Source of the DNA: DASPTH01 sp035623515
GTDB lineage: Bacteria > Actinomycetota > Acidimicrobiia > IMCC26256 > DASPTH01
Length of the DNA: 16,112 nt
Direction of reading: 5' to 3'
Assembly (NCBI GenBank): GCA_035623515.1
Contig: DASPTH010000379.1
Span: 1-16,112, forward strand
A program made the position numbers and the translations under genes. This document shows positions 1 through 6,072 of this stretch, piece after piece. Under the pieces are notes generated by a model. That model ran no database searches. It was given only the letters and a program-made list of their open reading frames with translations, and was not told where the DNA came from. The stretch's first letter is position 1. Every line of letters begins with the position of its first letter.

Positions 1-60
1 CTGTTCACCGCACCGAGCGACCCCCGCACGGAGGGTTACATCACGGGGAGGTTCGGCTGA
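1..60 (+). CDS. pstB: PstB phosphate ABC transporter ATPase, C-terminal end only (5' part outside window)
   Basis: Frame 1 is open from the first base and ends at the TGA at 58-60. It encodes LFTAPSDPRTEGYITGRFG. This is the characteristic C-terminus of PstB, the ATPase of the phosphate importer; E. coli PstB ends in a similar DYITGRYG, and the complete PstB later in this window ends FSNPDDPRTLAYVSGRFG. All catalytic motifs lie upstream of the window and cannot be checked. The gene lies directly before the senX3-like kinase, and a GGGGAGG ribosome-binding-like sequence (45-51) sits inside its last codons, so the two are probably cotranscribed. It shows that a second pst cluster, or at least a second pstB, lies just upstream. 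The call rests on only 19 residues, but the match to the family terminus is close. Confidence 0.8.
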   Translation: MFTAPSDPRTEGYITGRFG

Positions 61-101
61 GCCCGCTGCGCCGCGAGCAAGACGCCGACGACGGCGCGTC
101 G

Positions 102-1151
102 GTGTCGGGCGATGTTGCCCGAGGAGAACGCGACCGTCTCGCCGCCACGCTCGCGGCCCTCCGGCACGGCGTGGTCGTCGTCGACGGCGAAGGCCGCGAG
201 GTGTACCGGAACGCGCAGGCGGAGCGGTACCGCGAGGCGCGGCACGCGGACGCGGTTGCCGCCGGTGCCATCGCCGAGCTCCTCGACCAGGCGCGCGCCG
301 GTCGCACCATCGACCGCGAGCTCCAGCTCTTCGGCCCGCCCCGCGCGGTGCTCCAGCTCCAGGCGATCCCGCTCGTGGCGGACGGCGCACGGCTCGGCGC
401 AGCCGTCATCGTGTACGACGTCTCGGAGATCCACCGCGTCGACAGCGTGCGGCGCGATTTCGTCGCCAACGTGAGCCACGAGCTGAAGACGCCGATCGGT
501 GCGCTCGAGATCCTCGCCGAGACACTCGCATCCGAGACCGACCCGATCCTCACCCACCACATGGCGGAACTGGTGGTGAAGGAAGCCGAGCGCCTCGGGC
601 AGATCGTCGACGACCTCCTCGATCTCAGCCTGATCGAGACGCAGGAGGCGCCCCGCCGCGAGACCATCCCCATCAAGCTGCTGCTCGACGACGCCGTCGA
701 TCGCGTGCGCCGCGCGTCCGATGCCGCCGGCATCACGATCGAGATCGCCGACACCGCGCCGGGCGCGCTGCTCTCGTGCGATCGCCGGCAGATCGTGAGC
801 GCGATCGCCAACCTGCTCGACAACGCGGTGAAGTACTCGGAGCGCGACAGCGCGGTGTGGCTCACCGCGTCCATCGTCGGATCGACCCTCCTGCTCGAGG
901 TGGTCGACCAGGGCATCGGGATCCCGAGCCGCGACCTCGAGCGGATCTTCGAGCGCTTCTACCGGGTCGATCACGCGCGGAGCCGCGACACCGGCGGCAC
1001 CGGTCTCGGGCTCGCCATCGTGCGCCACGTCGTGCAGGCACACGGCGGGGAGATCACCGTCGACTCGGTGGAGGGTCAGGGTTCCACCTTCCGTGTCACG
1101 CTGCCGCTCGACACCGTCGACGGGCGCGCCCCGGAGCGAGAGCCGGAGTAG
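102..1151 (+). CDS. senX3: SenX3-like sensor histidine kinase of the phosphate two-component system
   Basis: Sensor kinase that should autophosphorylate on His and pass phosphate to the adjacent RegX3-like regulator. Numbered from GTG 102, a PAS-like domain (about residues 10-110) precedes the dimerisation/phosphoacceptor helix DFVANVSHELKTPIGA with H126. The HATPase domain follows: N box NLLDNAVKYS (N241), G1 DQGIGIP (about 269-275) and G2 GGTGLGLAI (about 298-306). The layout and the H box match SenX3. Unlike mycobacterial SenX3, no transmembrane segment is encoded, and none can lie upstream because the preceding pstB ends at 60, so the enzyme looks cytoplasmic. GTG 102 has no good ribosome-binding site. 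The frame is open further up, and an in-frame CTG at 57 overlaps the pstB stop as CTGA and sits 5 nt after GGGGAGG, so translation may begin there (15 more residues). Function is confident; the start is not. Confidence 0.9.
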   Translation: MSGDVARGERDRLAATLAALRHGVVVVDGEGREVYRNAQAERYREARHADAVAAGAIAELLDQARAGRTIDRELQLFGPPRAVLQLQAIPLVADGARLGAAVIVYDVSEIHRVDSVRRDFVANVSHELKTPIGALEILAETLASETDPILTHHMAELVVKEAERLGQIVDDLLDLSLIETQEAPRRETIPIKLLLDDAVDRVRRASDAAGITIEIADTAPGALLSCDRRQIVSAIANLLDNAVKYSERDSAVWLTASIVGSTLLLEVVDQGIGIPSRDLERIFERFYRVDHARSRDTGGTGLGLAIVRHVVQAHGGEITVDSVEGQGSTFRVTLPLDTVDGRAPEREPE

Positions 1152-1164
1152 CAGGAGGGAACCG

Positions 1165-1866
1165 ATGGCCGAGGCGCCCATGATCCTGGTGGTCGACGAC
1201 GAGCAGTCGTACCGTGACGCGCTCCGCGTCGCGCTCGAGCGCGAGGGCTTTCGGGTCGAGGTCGCGATCGACGGTCCCGACGCGCTCGAACGATTCGACA
1301 CGACGCGACCGTCGCTCGTGTTGCTCGACGTGATGCTGCCGCGTATCTCCGGCGTCGACGTTTGTCGCGAGATCCGCACGCGGTCCCAGGTGCCGATCAT
1401 CATGGTGACGGCGCGCAACCAGGAGATCGACGCTGTCGTCGGGCTCGAGGTCGGCGCCGACGACTACGTGACCAAGCCGTTCCGGCTGCGGGAGCTCGTC
1501 GCGCGCGTGCGAGCGTCGTTGCGACGCGGTCATGGCGAGGACCGCGGTGGTGGGCAGGTCATCGAGGTGCTCGAGGTCGGTGACGTGCGACTCGACGCTG
1601 CCCGTCACGAGGTGTCGGTACGCGGGGAGCGCGTCTCGTTGCCGCTCAAGGAGTTCGAGTTGCTCGAGCTCCTGCTGGCCAACGCGGGACGCGTGCTGAC
1701 GCGTGACGTGCTCATCGACCGCGTCTGGGGACCCAACTACTACGGCGACACCAAGACGCTCGACGTGCACGTGAAGCGCCTGCGCGCCAAGGTCGAGGAC
1801 GACCCCGCCCATCCCGCGCGCATCGTGACCGTGCGCGGCGTCGGCTACCGCTACGAGAAGGTGTAG
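1165..1866 (+). CDS. regX3: RegX3/PhoP-like OmpR-family response regulator
   Basis: DNA-binding response regulator, 233 aa, the expected length for the OmpR/PhoB family. The receiver domain (about 6-120) has the acidic pair D11/D12, phosphoacceptor D55 in LLDVMLP, switch T82 and the conserved K104 in VTKPF. The C-terminal winged helix (about 138-232) has the family signatures LPLKEFELLELLL, RVLTRDVLIDRVWG and TLDVHVKRLRAKV, ending RGVGYRYEKV. ATG 1165 is chosen because AGGAGG at 1153-1158 lies 6 nt upstream; an in-frame ATG at 1180 is the alternative. It starts 13 bp after the kinase stop, clearly one operon. Pairing with a SenX3-like kinase, a pst operon nearby and PHO-box-like repeats before five transcription units make control of phosphate-starvation genes the likely role. 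PhoP is the alternative name in related actinobacteria. Confidence 0.93.
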   Translation: MAEAPMILVVDDEQSYRDALRVALEREGFRVEVAIDGPDALERFDTTRPSLVLLDVMLPRISGVDVCREIRTRSQVPIIMVTARNQEIDAVVGLEVGADDYVTKPFRLRELVARVRASLRRGHGEDRGGGQVIEVLEVGDVRLDAARHEVSVRGERVSLPLKEFELLELLLANAGRVLTRDVLIDRVWGPNYYGDTKTLDVHVKRLRAKVEDDPAHPARIVTVRGVGYRYEKV

Positions 1867-1874
1867 ACCGCGCT

Positions 1875-1926
1875 CGTTTTGGCGTCTTTGAGTGGGGCTA
1901 TAGCCCCACTCAAAGACGCCAAAACG
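1875..1926. repeat. Perfect 52-bp palindrome downstream of regX3
   Basis: Left arm 1875-1900 and right arm 1901-1926 are exact reverse complements over 26 bases with no spacer; the centre reads GGGGCTATAGCCCC. It begins 8 bp after the regX3 stop, so it could terminate the senX3-regX3 transcript. It is not a classical intrinsic terminator: the transcript has U residues at the outside of the 5' arm (CGTTTT) and A residues at the outside of the 3' arm (AAAACG), the reverse of a U-tract arrangement. U-tract-less hairpin terminators are known in actinobacteria. A dispersed repeat or a protein-binding palindrome are alternatives. Confidence 0.85.
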
Positions 1927-1974
1927 CCGTCGCGGGGACGCGGGGCCTACGCGCCCGCGGAGTTTTCGCCTCCT

Positions 1975-1996
1975 GTTCACCCTGTGTTTCCTCACG
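1975..1996 (+). promoter_or_regulatory. Putative PHO box (two 11-bp units) upstream of the small Cys protein gene
   Basis: Two adjacent 11-mers, GTTCACCCTGT (1975-1985) and GTTTCCTCACG (1986-1996), match the direct-repeat organisation of actinobacterial PHO boxes (GTTCACC-like core on an 11-bp period). The box ends only 7 nt before the first ATG of the following gene (2004). If it covers the -35 region, translation probably starts at a later codon. The rest of 1867-2003 holds only the 52-bp palindrome and GC-rich spacer. Confidence 0.6.
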
Positions 1997-2003
1997 ATGG
2001 TGA

Positions 2004-2396
2004 ATGGTCCCCGTCGTGGCTGTCACGTGGCGGAGGATGGCGCCGATCCTCGCCGTCGCGCTGTTCGCAGTCGTCGGCGCGCTGCTCGTGTTCGCGCTGT
2101 CGGCCCGGGGTTCGGCGCAGCCATCGTGCGCGGCGCAGATGCGCACGCTCACCACCTACCTCGCACACGTCGATGTGGTCCAGGGCAAAGGCGCGGACAT
2201 CATCCACGCCTCGCTCGCGGATTGCTCGAGCCCCGATGCGTGGAGGAAGCAAGCGGACGACGCCGAGCTGACGACGCAACTCGCCCGGATCCTGCACGAC
2301 CCCGGGCTCGAGACCGACCGCGCGCTCGACACCCTGTGCACGAACTTCGACGCCTACACGACGACGTCGTCGTGCAAGAACCACTTGACGGAGTGA
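2004..2396 (+). CDS. Small secreted or membrane-anchored protein with four cysteines, function unknown
   Basis: I do not recognise a family. The 130-aa product has a short basic N-terminus (TWRR), a hydrophobic helix at about residues 13-34 (ILAVALFAVVGALLVFALSA), then a roughly 95-residue hydrophilic, probably helical exported domain. Its four Cys (C42 in PSCAAQ, one each in ADCSSP, TLCTNF and SSCKNH) could form two disulfides outside the cell. Start choice is open: ATG 2004 gives the longest form, GTG 2016 keeps the basic n-region, and ATG 2037 begins at the hydrophobic helix and is the only one comfortably downstream of a promoter set by the PHO box at 1975-1996. It converges with the EXORDIUM-like gene, the stops being 19 bp apart. 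The PHO box suggests induction by phosphate limitation. Periodicity and export features make it likely to be real. Confidence 0.7.
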   Translation: MVPVVAVTWRRMAPILAVALFAVVGALLVFALSARGSAQPSCAAQMRTLTTYLAHVDVVQGKGADIIHASLADCSSPDAWRKQADDAELTTQLARILHDPGLETDRALDTLCTNFDAYTTTSSCKNHLTE

Positions 2397-2415
2397 CCGC
2401 GCGCCGATGTCGCGT

Positions 2416-3804
2416 TCAGCCCGTCGGGGGAAGGTCCGAGCGGGCGATGGTGACACAGCCGTGGCCGGCGTCCGTCGTGGGATCGGGGTACGTACCCGCC
2501 GTGCTCCCCGCGAGCGCGGCCAGACCCTCGTCGGAGTTGCGGGGCGGCGGGACCGCGGCGGCGCCCGTCGCGCCGTACGTGACCTGACCGCAGTACTGGT
2601 CCGCGGGAACGACGACGGTCGGCACGCCACTGGCGTGCAGGTCGTACTGGTCGGGGCCGTTCAGCACCTGGTCCATGACCCCCTCGGTGAGCGGAGACCC
2701 GACCGCGGTGACGACGTCGGACGCGATCGTCAGGACGATCTGGTGCGCAATCACACACGCGTTGTCGTCGTTCGACCACAGCCCGGTCATCGGAAACGTG
2801 CCCGTGGCGAACGCGACGTCCTGCGCGCCGCCGGTTCCTCCCACGCCGATCCACGCGCACTTGTCGGCGACCTCGAAGCCCACGGAATCGCTCCACCCGG
2901 CGCCGGGGATGGGGTCGGTCAGCGTCTCGGCGAACTCGTGACCGGCCGTGATCGTGACGCCGTCGAGCTGGCCCACCGCGCCGGGATGCACGTAGTCGAC
3001 TCCGCAGCTCGCGCCGAGATCGATTACGTACGGGAAGTTCGTGAACGCGAGCACGCCCACGGGCGATGCATCGGCCGAGTGCCACGCACAGAAGCCCGCG
3101 GTCCCGAACCCGTCGGGGTGCGTGCCGCTGGGGGACGCGATGACGTACTGCGCGTCGGCGTTCTGTGCCTCCGTCGTATCGCCGAAGTGCACGGCCGCCG
3201 ATTCCGCCTCGTCGGCGATCTGGCTCTCGGTTGCCTGCGTGGGCGTGGGCGTCGCGTTGTCGACCCAGACGCCGGCGAGCGCGCCCCCGAACGGATAGCC
3301 CACGTGGGCCGCGTCCGGTGGGCACGACGCCGCGCCGGCGGGCACGCCCTCGCAGTACTGCGTGCTCACACCCGTCCACTGCTCGCCGTTCCGCCCGAGA
3401 CCCGCGTACATCGCCTGCAACCTCGGGCCGAGACCGGCAGTGTCGTTCGAGAGGTGGACGTACCCGTCGCCGCCCGTCGACGAGGTCCCCCATTGCGATC
3501 CCCAGAAGACCACGTACACGCGTGGCGTCCCGATCATGACCCCGTAGCCGGACACACCGCCCCCGAACTCCACCGGACCCGAACCCAGCGGCGCCGACGC
3601 TGCGCTCGCGCCGCGCGGCGCGCCCGACCCGGGCGCGGCCAGCGTCGGGAAGATGACCTTGTCGCCGCGACGGTTCGAAGCAATGGCGAAGGCGGACTGG
3701 CCACCTGCGGTCAGGAACGAGAGGTCGATCGCCTGCGTCGCCCACAGTCCGACCCACGCGATCGCACCGACGACGAACGCACGCCTCTGCCAGCGTCGCG
3801 ACAT
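2416..3804 (-). CDS. Secreted PHI-1/EXORDIUM-like protein with HExxE motif, putative metalloprotease-like fold
   Basis: Exported protein of 462 aa. ATG 3804 gives MSRRWQRRAFVVGAIAWVG, a basic n-region and hydrophobic core typical of a signal peptide; a longer in-frame start at 3909 would place a PHO-box-like repeat (3852-3884) inside the coding region, so 3804 is preferred. The segment VYVVFWGSQWG (about residues 95-106) and the later GHEFAETLTDP (H289, E290, E293) with GFEVADKCAW resemble the PHI-1/EXORDIUM family, whose plant members contain a similar HELAE...NP...ADLC stretch. Known: plant EXO/PHI-1 proteins are secreted and were first found as phosphate-induced. Inferred: the HExxE residues may bind a metal, but activity is unproven. 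Several Cys suggest disulfides. The C-terminal 130 or so residues are a separate region I cannot place. It is transcribed towards the small Cys gene and divergently from the L,D-transpeptidase. Confidence 0.75.
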   Translation of the reverse strand: MSRRWQRRAFVVGAIAWVGLWATQAIDLSFLTAGGQSAFAIASNRRGDKVIFPTLAAPGSGAPRGASAASAPLGSGPVEFGGGVSGYGVMIGTPRVYVVFWGSQWGTSSTGGDGYVHLSNDTAGLGPRLQAMYAGLGRNGEQWTGVSTQYCEGVPAGAASCPPDAAHVGYPFGGALAGVWVDNATPTPTQATESQIADEAESAAVHFGDTTEAQNADAQYVIASPSGTHPDGFGTAGFCAWHSADASPVGVLAFTNFPYVIDLGASCGVDYVHPGAVGQLDGVTITAGHEFAETLTDPIPGAGWSDSVGFEVADKCAWIGVGGTGGAQDVAFATGTFPMTGLWSNDDNACVIAHQIVLTIASDVVTAVGSPLTEGVMDQVLNGPDQYDLHASGVPTVVVPADQYCGQVTYGATGAAAVPPPRNSDEGLAALAGSTAGTYPDPTTDAGHGCVTIARSDLPPTG

Positions 3805-3851
3805 GCTCTCCGTGTCCTGCCGACGAGCTCGGAGTCGCGAGTATCCCGGCG

Positions 3852-3884
3852 CGATCGGCAACACCTGCCAACGGGAAGGTGAAC
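3852..3884 (-). promoter_or_regulatory. Putative PHO box upstream of the EXORDIUM-like gene
   Basis: On the minus strand the sequence reads GTTCACCTTCC (3884-3874), then CGTTGGCAGGT (3873-3863), then GTTGCCGATCG (3862-3852). The first unit is a perfect GTTCACC core and is identical to the first unit of the pst box; the next two are degenerate but keep the 11-bp phase. It lies 47 nt before the chosen ATG, a sensible promoter distance. The remaining divergent intergenic DNA up to 3937 shows no clear operator for the plus-strand gene, only a TTAGGGT stretch at 3922-3928 that might serve as a -10. Confidence 0.5.
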
Positions 3885-3937
3885 AGTTCGCGCGACTCGT
3901 GACCTGCATCAGCCGACGCGCTTAGGGTGCCGACCGC

Positions 3938-4861
3938 ATGCGGGCTCGCCTGGCGCTGCACGCCGTCACCGCGGTCGCGGTGCTCGCGGGCGCGGTCGTG
4001 CAGGTCGCGGGTCCGCGAGCGGAACCCGGCACCGCGCAGGTTCGCGTGGTGGAACTCCGTCACCCCGCGAGCGTGCCGTCGCCGCGCCCGGCCCTGTCGA
4101 CGACCGCGGCCGCGACCACGACAATGCCGGTGCTCGTTCTCCCCACCACGGCGCCGCCCGCGGCGACTCCCGACGCGACGGCCGACTCGGCGGCGGCGCC
4201 GCTCCCTCCGCCGCTCCCGTCGACGATCGCGACGTCGGACTCCCTACCGCCACCGCCGCCGGCGTCGCCCCCGGTCCTCGTCGGGCGCGTCACCGCGAAG
4301 GTGCTGTTGGTGTACGACCTGCCGGGCGACGCCCAACCGGCGATGGCGCTCGCCGCGACCACCGAGTTCGGCAACCCCCGCGTGCTCCCGGTCGTGCAAC
4401 GCGGGGGCGACTGGCTCAAGGTCCTGCTACCGACGCGCCCGAACGGCTCCACCGGCTGGATCCATGCCGGCGACGTCGCGCTCGCCGCCGACGACGACCA
4501 GGTCACGGTCGACCTCACGAGCCGGATGCTCGTGTGGACGAAGGGCGGCGTCGTGCAGCTGACCGCGCCGGTGGCGATCGGCGGGCCGAGCTCGCCGACG
4601 CCGACGGGTCCGTTCTTCGTGACCGACGTGCTCCCGTCCGACCCCGGCAGCGCGTACGGCGCGTGGATCGTCGCGCTCGACGGCCACTCCGACGCGTTCA
4701 CCGAATTCGAGGGTGGCGACCCGCGAATCGCGATCCACGGCACCAACAACCCTGAGAGCATCGGCGAAGCGGTGTCGTTCGGTTGCGTGCGGCTCGGTGC
4801 AAGCGCGCTTGCTGCGTTGGCGGCGGCGCTGCCGCTCGGTACGCCGGTCGTCATCCAGTGA
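3938..4861 (+). CDS. Secreted L,D-transpeptidase (YkuD domain) with SH3-like region
   Basis: Cell-wall enzyme of 307 aa that should form 3-3 peptidoglycan cross-links or attach proteins to peptidoglycan outside the membrane. An N-terminal hydrophobic helix (about 4-26) is followed by a Pro/Thr/Ala-rich linker (about 30-112, with runs of Pro), an SH3-like segment (about 114-185, including GDWLKVLLPTRPNGSTGWI) and the YkuD catalytic domain (about 188-307). The domain holds the hallmark HGTNNPESIGEAVSFGCVR, with catalytic C283 and conserved H267. There is no lipobox, so it is either membrane-anchored or released. ATG 3938 is preceded by a weak AGGGTG. It stands alone between the divergent EXORDIUM-like gene and the pst operon. 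No PHO box is evident for it, though the promoter region is shared with a gene that has one. Confidence 0.9.
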   Translation: MRARLALHAVTAVAVLAGAVVQVAGPRAEPGTAQVRVVELRHPASVPSPRPALSTTAAATTTMPVLVLPTTAPPAATPDATADSAAAPLPPPLPSTIATSDSLPPPPPASPPVLVGRVTAKVLLVYDLPGDAQPAMALAATTEFGNPRVLPVVQRGGDWLKVLLPTRPNGSTGWIHAGDVALAADDDQVTVDLTSRMLVWTKGGVVQLTAPVAIGGPSSPTPTGPFFVTDVLPSDPGSAYGAWIVALDGHSDAFTEFEGGDPRIAIHGTNNPESIGEAVSFGCVRLGASALAALAAALPLGTPVVIQ

Positions 4862-4887
4862 TGCGACGCCCTGCTCGGATCGCGCTC

Positions 4888-4920
4888 GTTCACCTTCCGT
4901 TTCCCAACGTTCATCCGGCC
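4888..4920 (+). promoter_or_regulatory. PHO box upstream of the pst operon
   Basis: Three GTTCACC-like units begin at 4888 (GTTCACCTTCC), 4899 (GTTTCCCAAC) and 4909 (GTTCATCCGGC): one 11-bp and one 10-bp step. This is the clearest site in the window in terms of context, since pst operons are the classical targets of PhoP/RegX3 binding. It lies about 127 nt upstream of the chosen pstC start. The rest of the 4862-5046 gap holds a 14-bp palindrome (4970-4983, CTGCCGCGCGGCAG) and nothing else I can interpret. Confidence 0.7.
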
Positions 4921-5046
4921 GTGGCCCCCCGTTGGTTGGCTCGCATCGGGCGCCCTGGTTGAATCACAACTGCCGCGCGGCAGGCGACGCGACCGGTGTC
5001 CGCGGTGTGGTCGGTTCGTCCTCGTCCAAGGTCCGGAAGCGGTCAA

Positions 5047-6072
5047 GTGGGAGTAGTCGACGACGTAGCAGCCGACGTCCTGTCGCCGCCCGAGCCATCC
5101 CCGCCGAGCACGCAGGCGCGCACGCCCCGGCGCGTCCGCGAGACGCCCGGACGCGTCGACCGCTGGTTCAACCGGGTCACGCTCGCCGCCGGGCTGGTCG
5201 TCCTGCTGCTGCTGACCCTCGTGGGCCTGTTCCTGCTCCTGCGCGCGCGGACCGCGCTGAGCGAATCGGGGCTGTGGTCGTTCTTGACCACCGAGGGCTG
5301 GCGGACCGACGTCCACCCGCAGGAGATCGGCGTGCTCGGGATGCTCGTCGGCACCGCGCTCGTCGCTGTGATCGCGGTGACGATCGCCCTGCCGTTCAGT
5401 GTGATGGCCGCGCTCTTCATCACGGAGTACTCGAACGCGAAGACGCGCCAGTACCTGACTGCTGTCGTCGACCTGATGGCGGCCATCCCGAGCCTGCTCT
5501 TCGGGCTCTGGGGATTCCTCTACCTGTCCGACGAGATCGTCCCGCTGTCGCGCTGGCTCACCGACCATCTCGGCTTCATCCCGATCTTCGAGACCGATTC
5601 CGGGTCGCGCCTCACGGGCTCGATGTTCATCGCCGGCATCGTCGTCGCGCTCATGGTGATGCCGATCATCACGTCGGTGGTTCGCGAGGTCTTCGGCCAG
5701 ACCCCACCCGGCGAGAAAGAAGCGGCGCTGGCGCTCGGCAGCACCCGCTGGGGCATGATCCGCGCCGTCGTGCTCCCCTACGGGCGGGGCGGCATCATCG
5801 GCGGCACCATGCTCGGCCTCGGGCGGGCGCTCGGCGAGACGATCGCGGTCGCGCTCCTCCTGCCCCAGGTACCGCAGGTCAGCGCCAAGATCCTCCAGAA
5901 CGGCGGCGCGACGGTGGCCGGTTTCATCGCGCTGCGAGCCGGTGGTGACGCCTTCACGGTGTCGGGCTTGATGGCGGCCGGTCTCGTGCTGTTCGTCGTC
6001 ACGCTCGCGACGAACCTCGTCGCGTCGGTGATCGTCGCGCGGAGTCGCTCCGGTCAAGGGGTGGAGCTGTGA
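5047..6072 (+). CDS. pstC: PstC phosphate ABC transporter permease
   Basis: One of the two membrane subunits of the high-affinity phosphate importer. From GTG 5047 it is 341 aa: a Pro-rich cytoplasmic N-terminus (about 40 residues), a first transmembrane helix (LAAGLVVLLLLTLVGLFLLL), the periplasmic PstC loop (SGLWSFLTTEGW), then five more helices. The ABC-permease EAA loop is EKEAALALGSTRWGMIRAVVLP (about 223-244), and the PstC signature GLGRALGETIAVALLLP follows. GTG 5047 is chosen for GGAAG 7 nt upstream; an in-frame GTG at 4996 would add 17 residues without a good ribosome-binding site. The stop overlaps the pstA start by 4 bp (GTGA), indicating translational coupling. A PHO box precedes the operon. 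Confidence 0.95.
   Translation: MGVVDDVAADVLSPPEPSPPSTQARTPRRVRETPGRVDRWFNRVTLAAGLVVLLLLTLVGLFLLLRARTALSESGLWSFLTTEGWRTDVHPQEIGVLGMLVGTALVAVIAVTIALPFSVMAALFITEYSNAKTRQYLTAVVDLMAAIPSLLFGLWGFLYLSDEIVPLSRWLTDHLGFIPIFETDSGSRLTGSMFIAGIVVALMVMPIITSVVREVFGQTPPGEKEAALALGSTRWGMIRAVVLPYGRGGIIGGTMLGLGRALGETIAVALLLPQVPQVSAKILQNGGATVAGFIALRAGGDAFTVSGLMAAGLVLFVVTLATNLVASVIVARSRSGQGVEL

Noticed and set aside
3..13. GTTCACCGCAC as a PHO box upstream of senX3
   Set aside because: It lies inside the pstB coding end (codons for F-T-A) and has no second unit in phase within the window; Phe-Thr codons make GTTCACC common in coding DNA here.
36..1418. 460-codon minus-strand frame opposite senX3-regX3
   Set aside because: The plus strand encodes unmistakable kinase and regulator motifs; this frame shows none.
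3885..3937. A PHO box on the plus strand for the L,D-transpeptidase
   Set aside because: The only candidate, GTTCGCGCGAC followed by TCGTGACCTGC, lacks the CACC core and a second matching unit.
2354..4063. 569-codon minus-strand frame overlapping the EXORDIUM-like gene
   Set aside because: Same strand, different frame; Arg-rich with no domain signatures, whereas the frame ending at 2416 has a signal peptide and family motifs.
4970..4983. 14-bp palindrome CTGCCGCGCGGCAG in the pstC leader as an operator
   Set aside because: Short GC palindromes are expected by chance in such DNA, and no second copy was seen at another promoter in the window.
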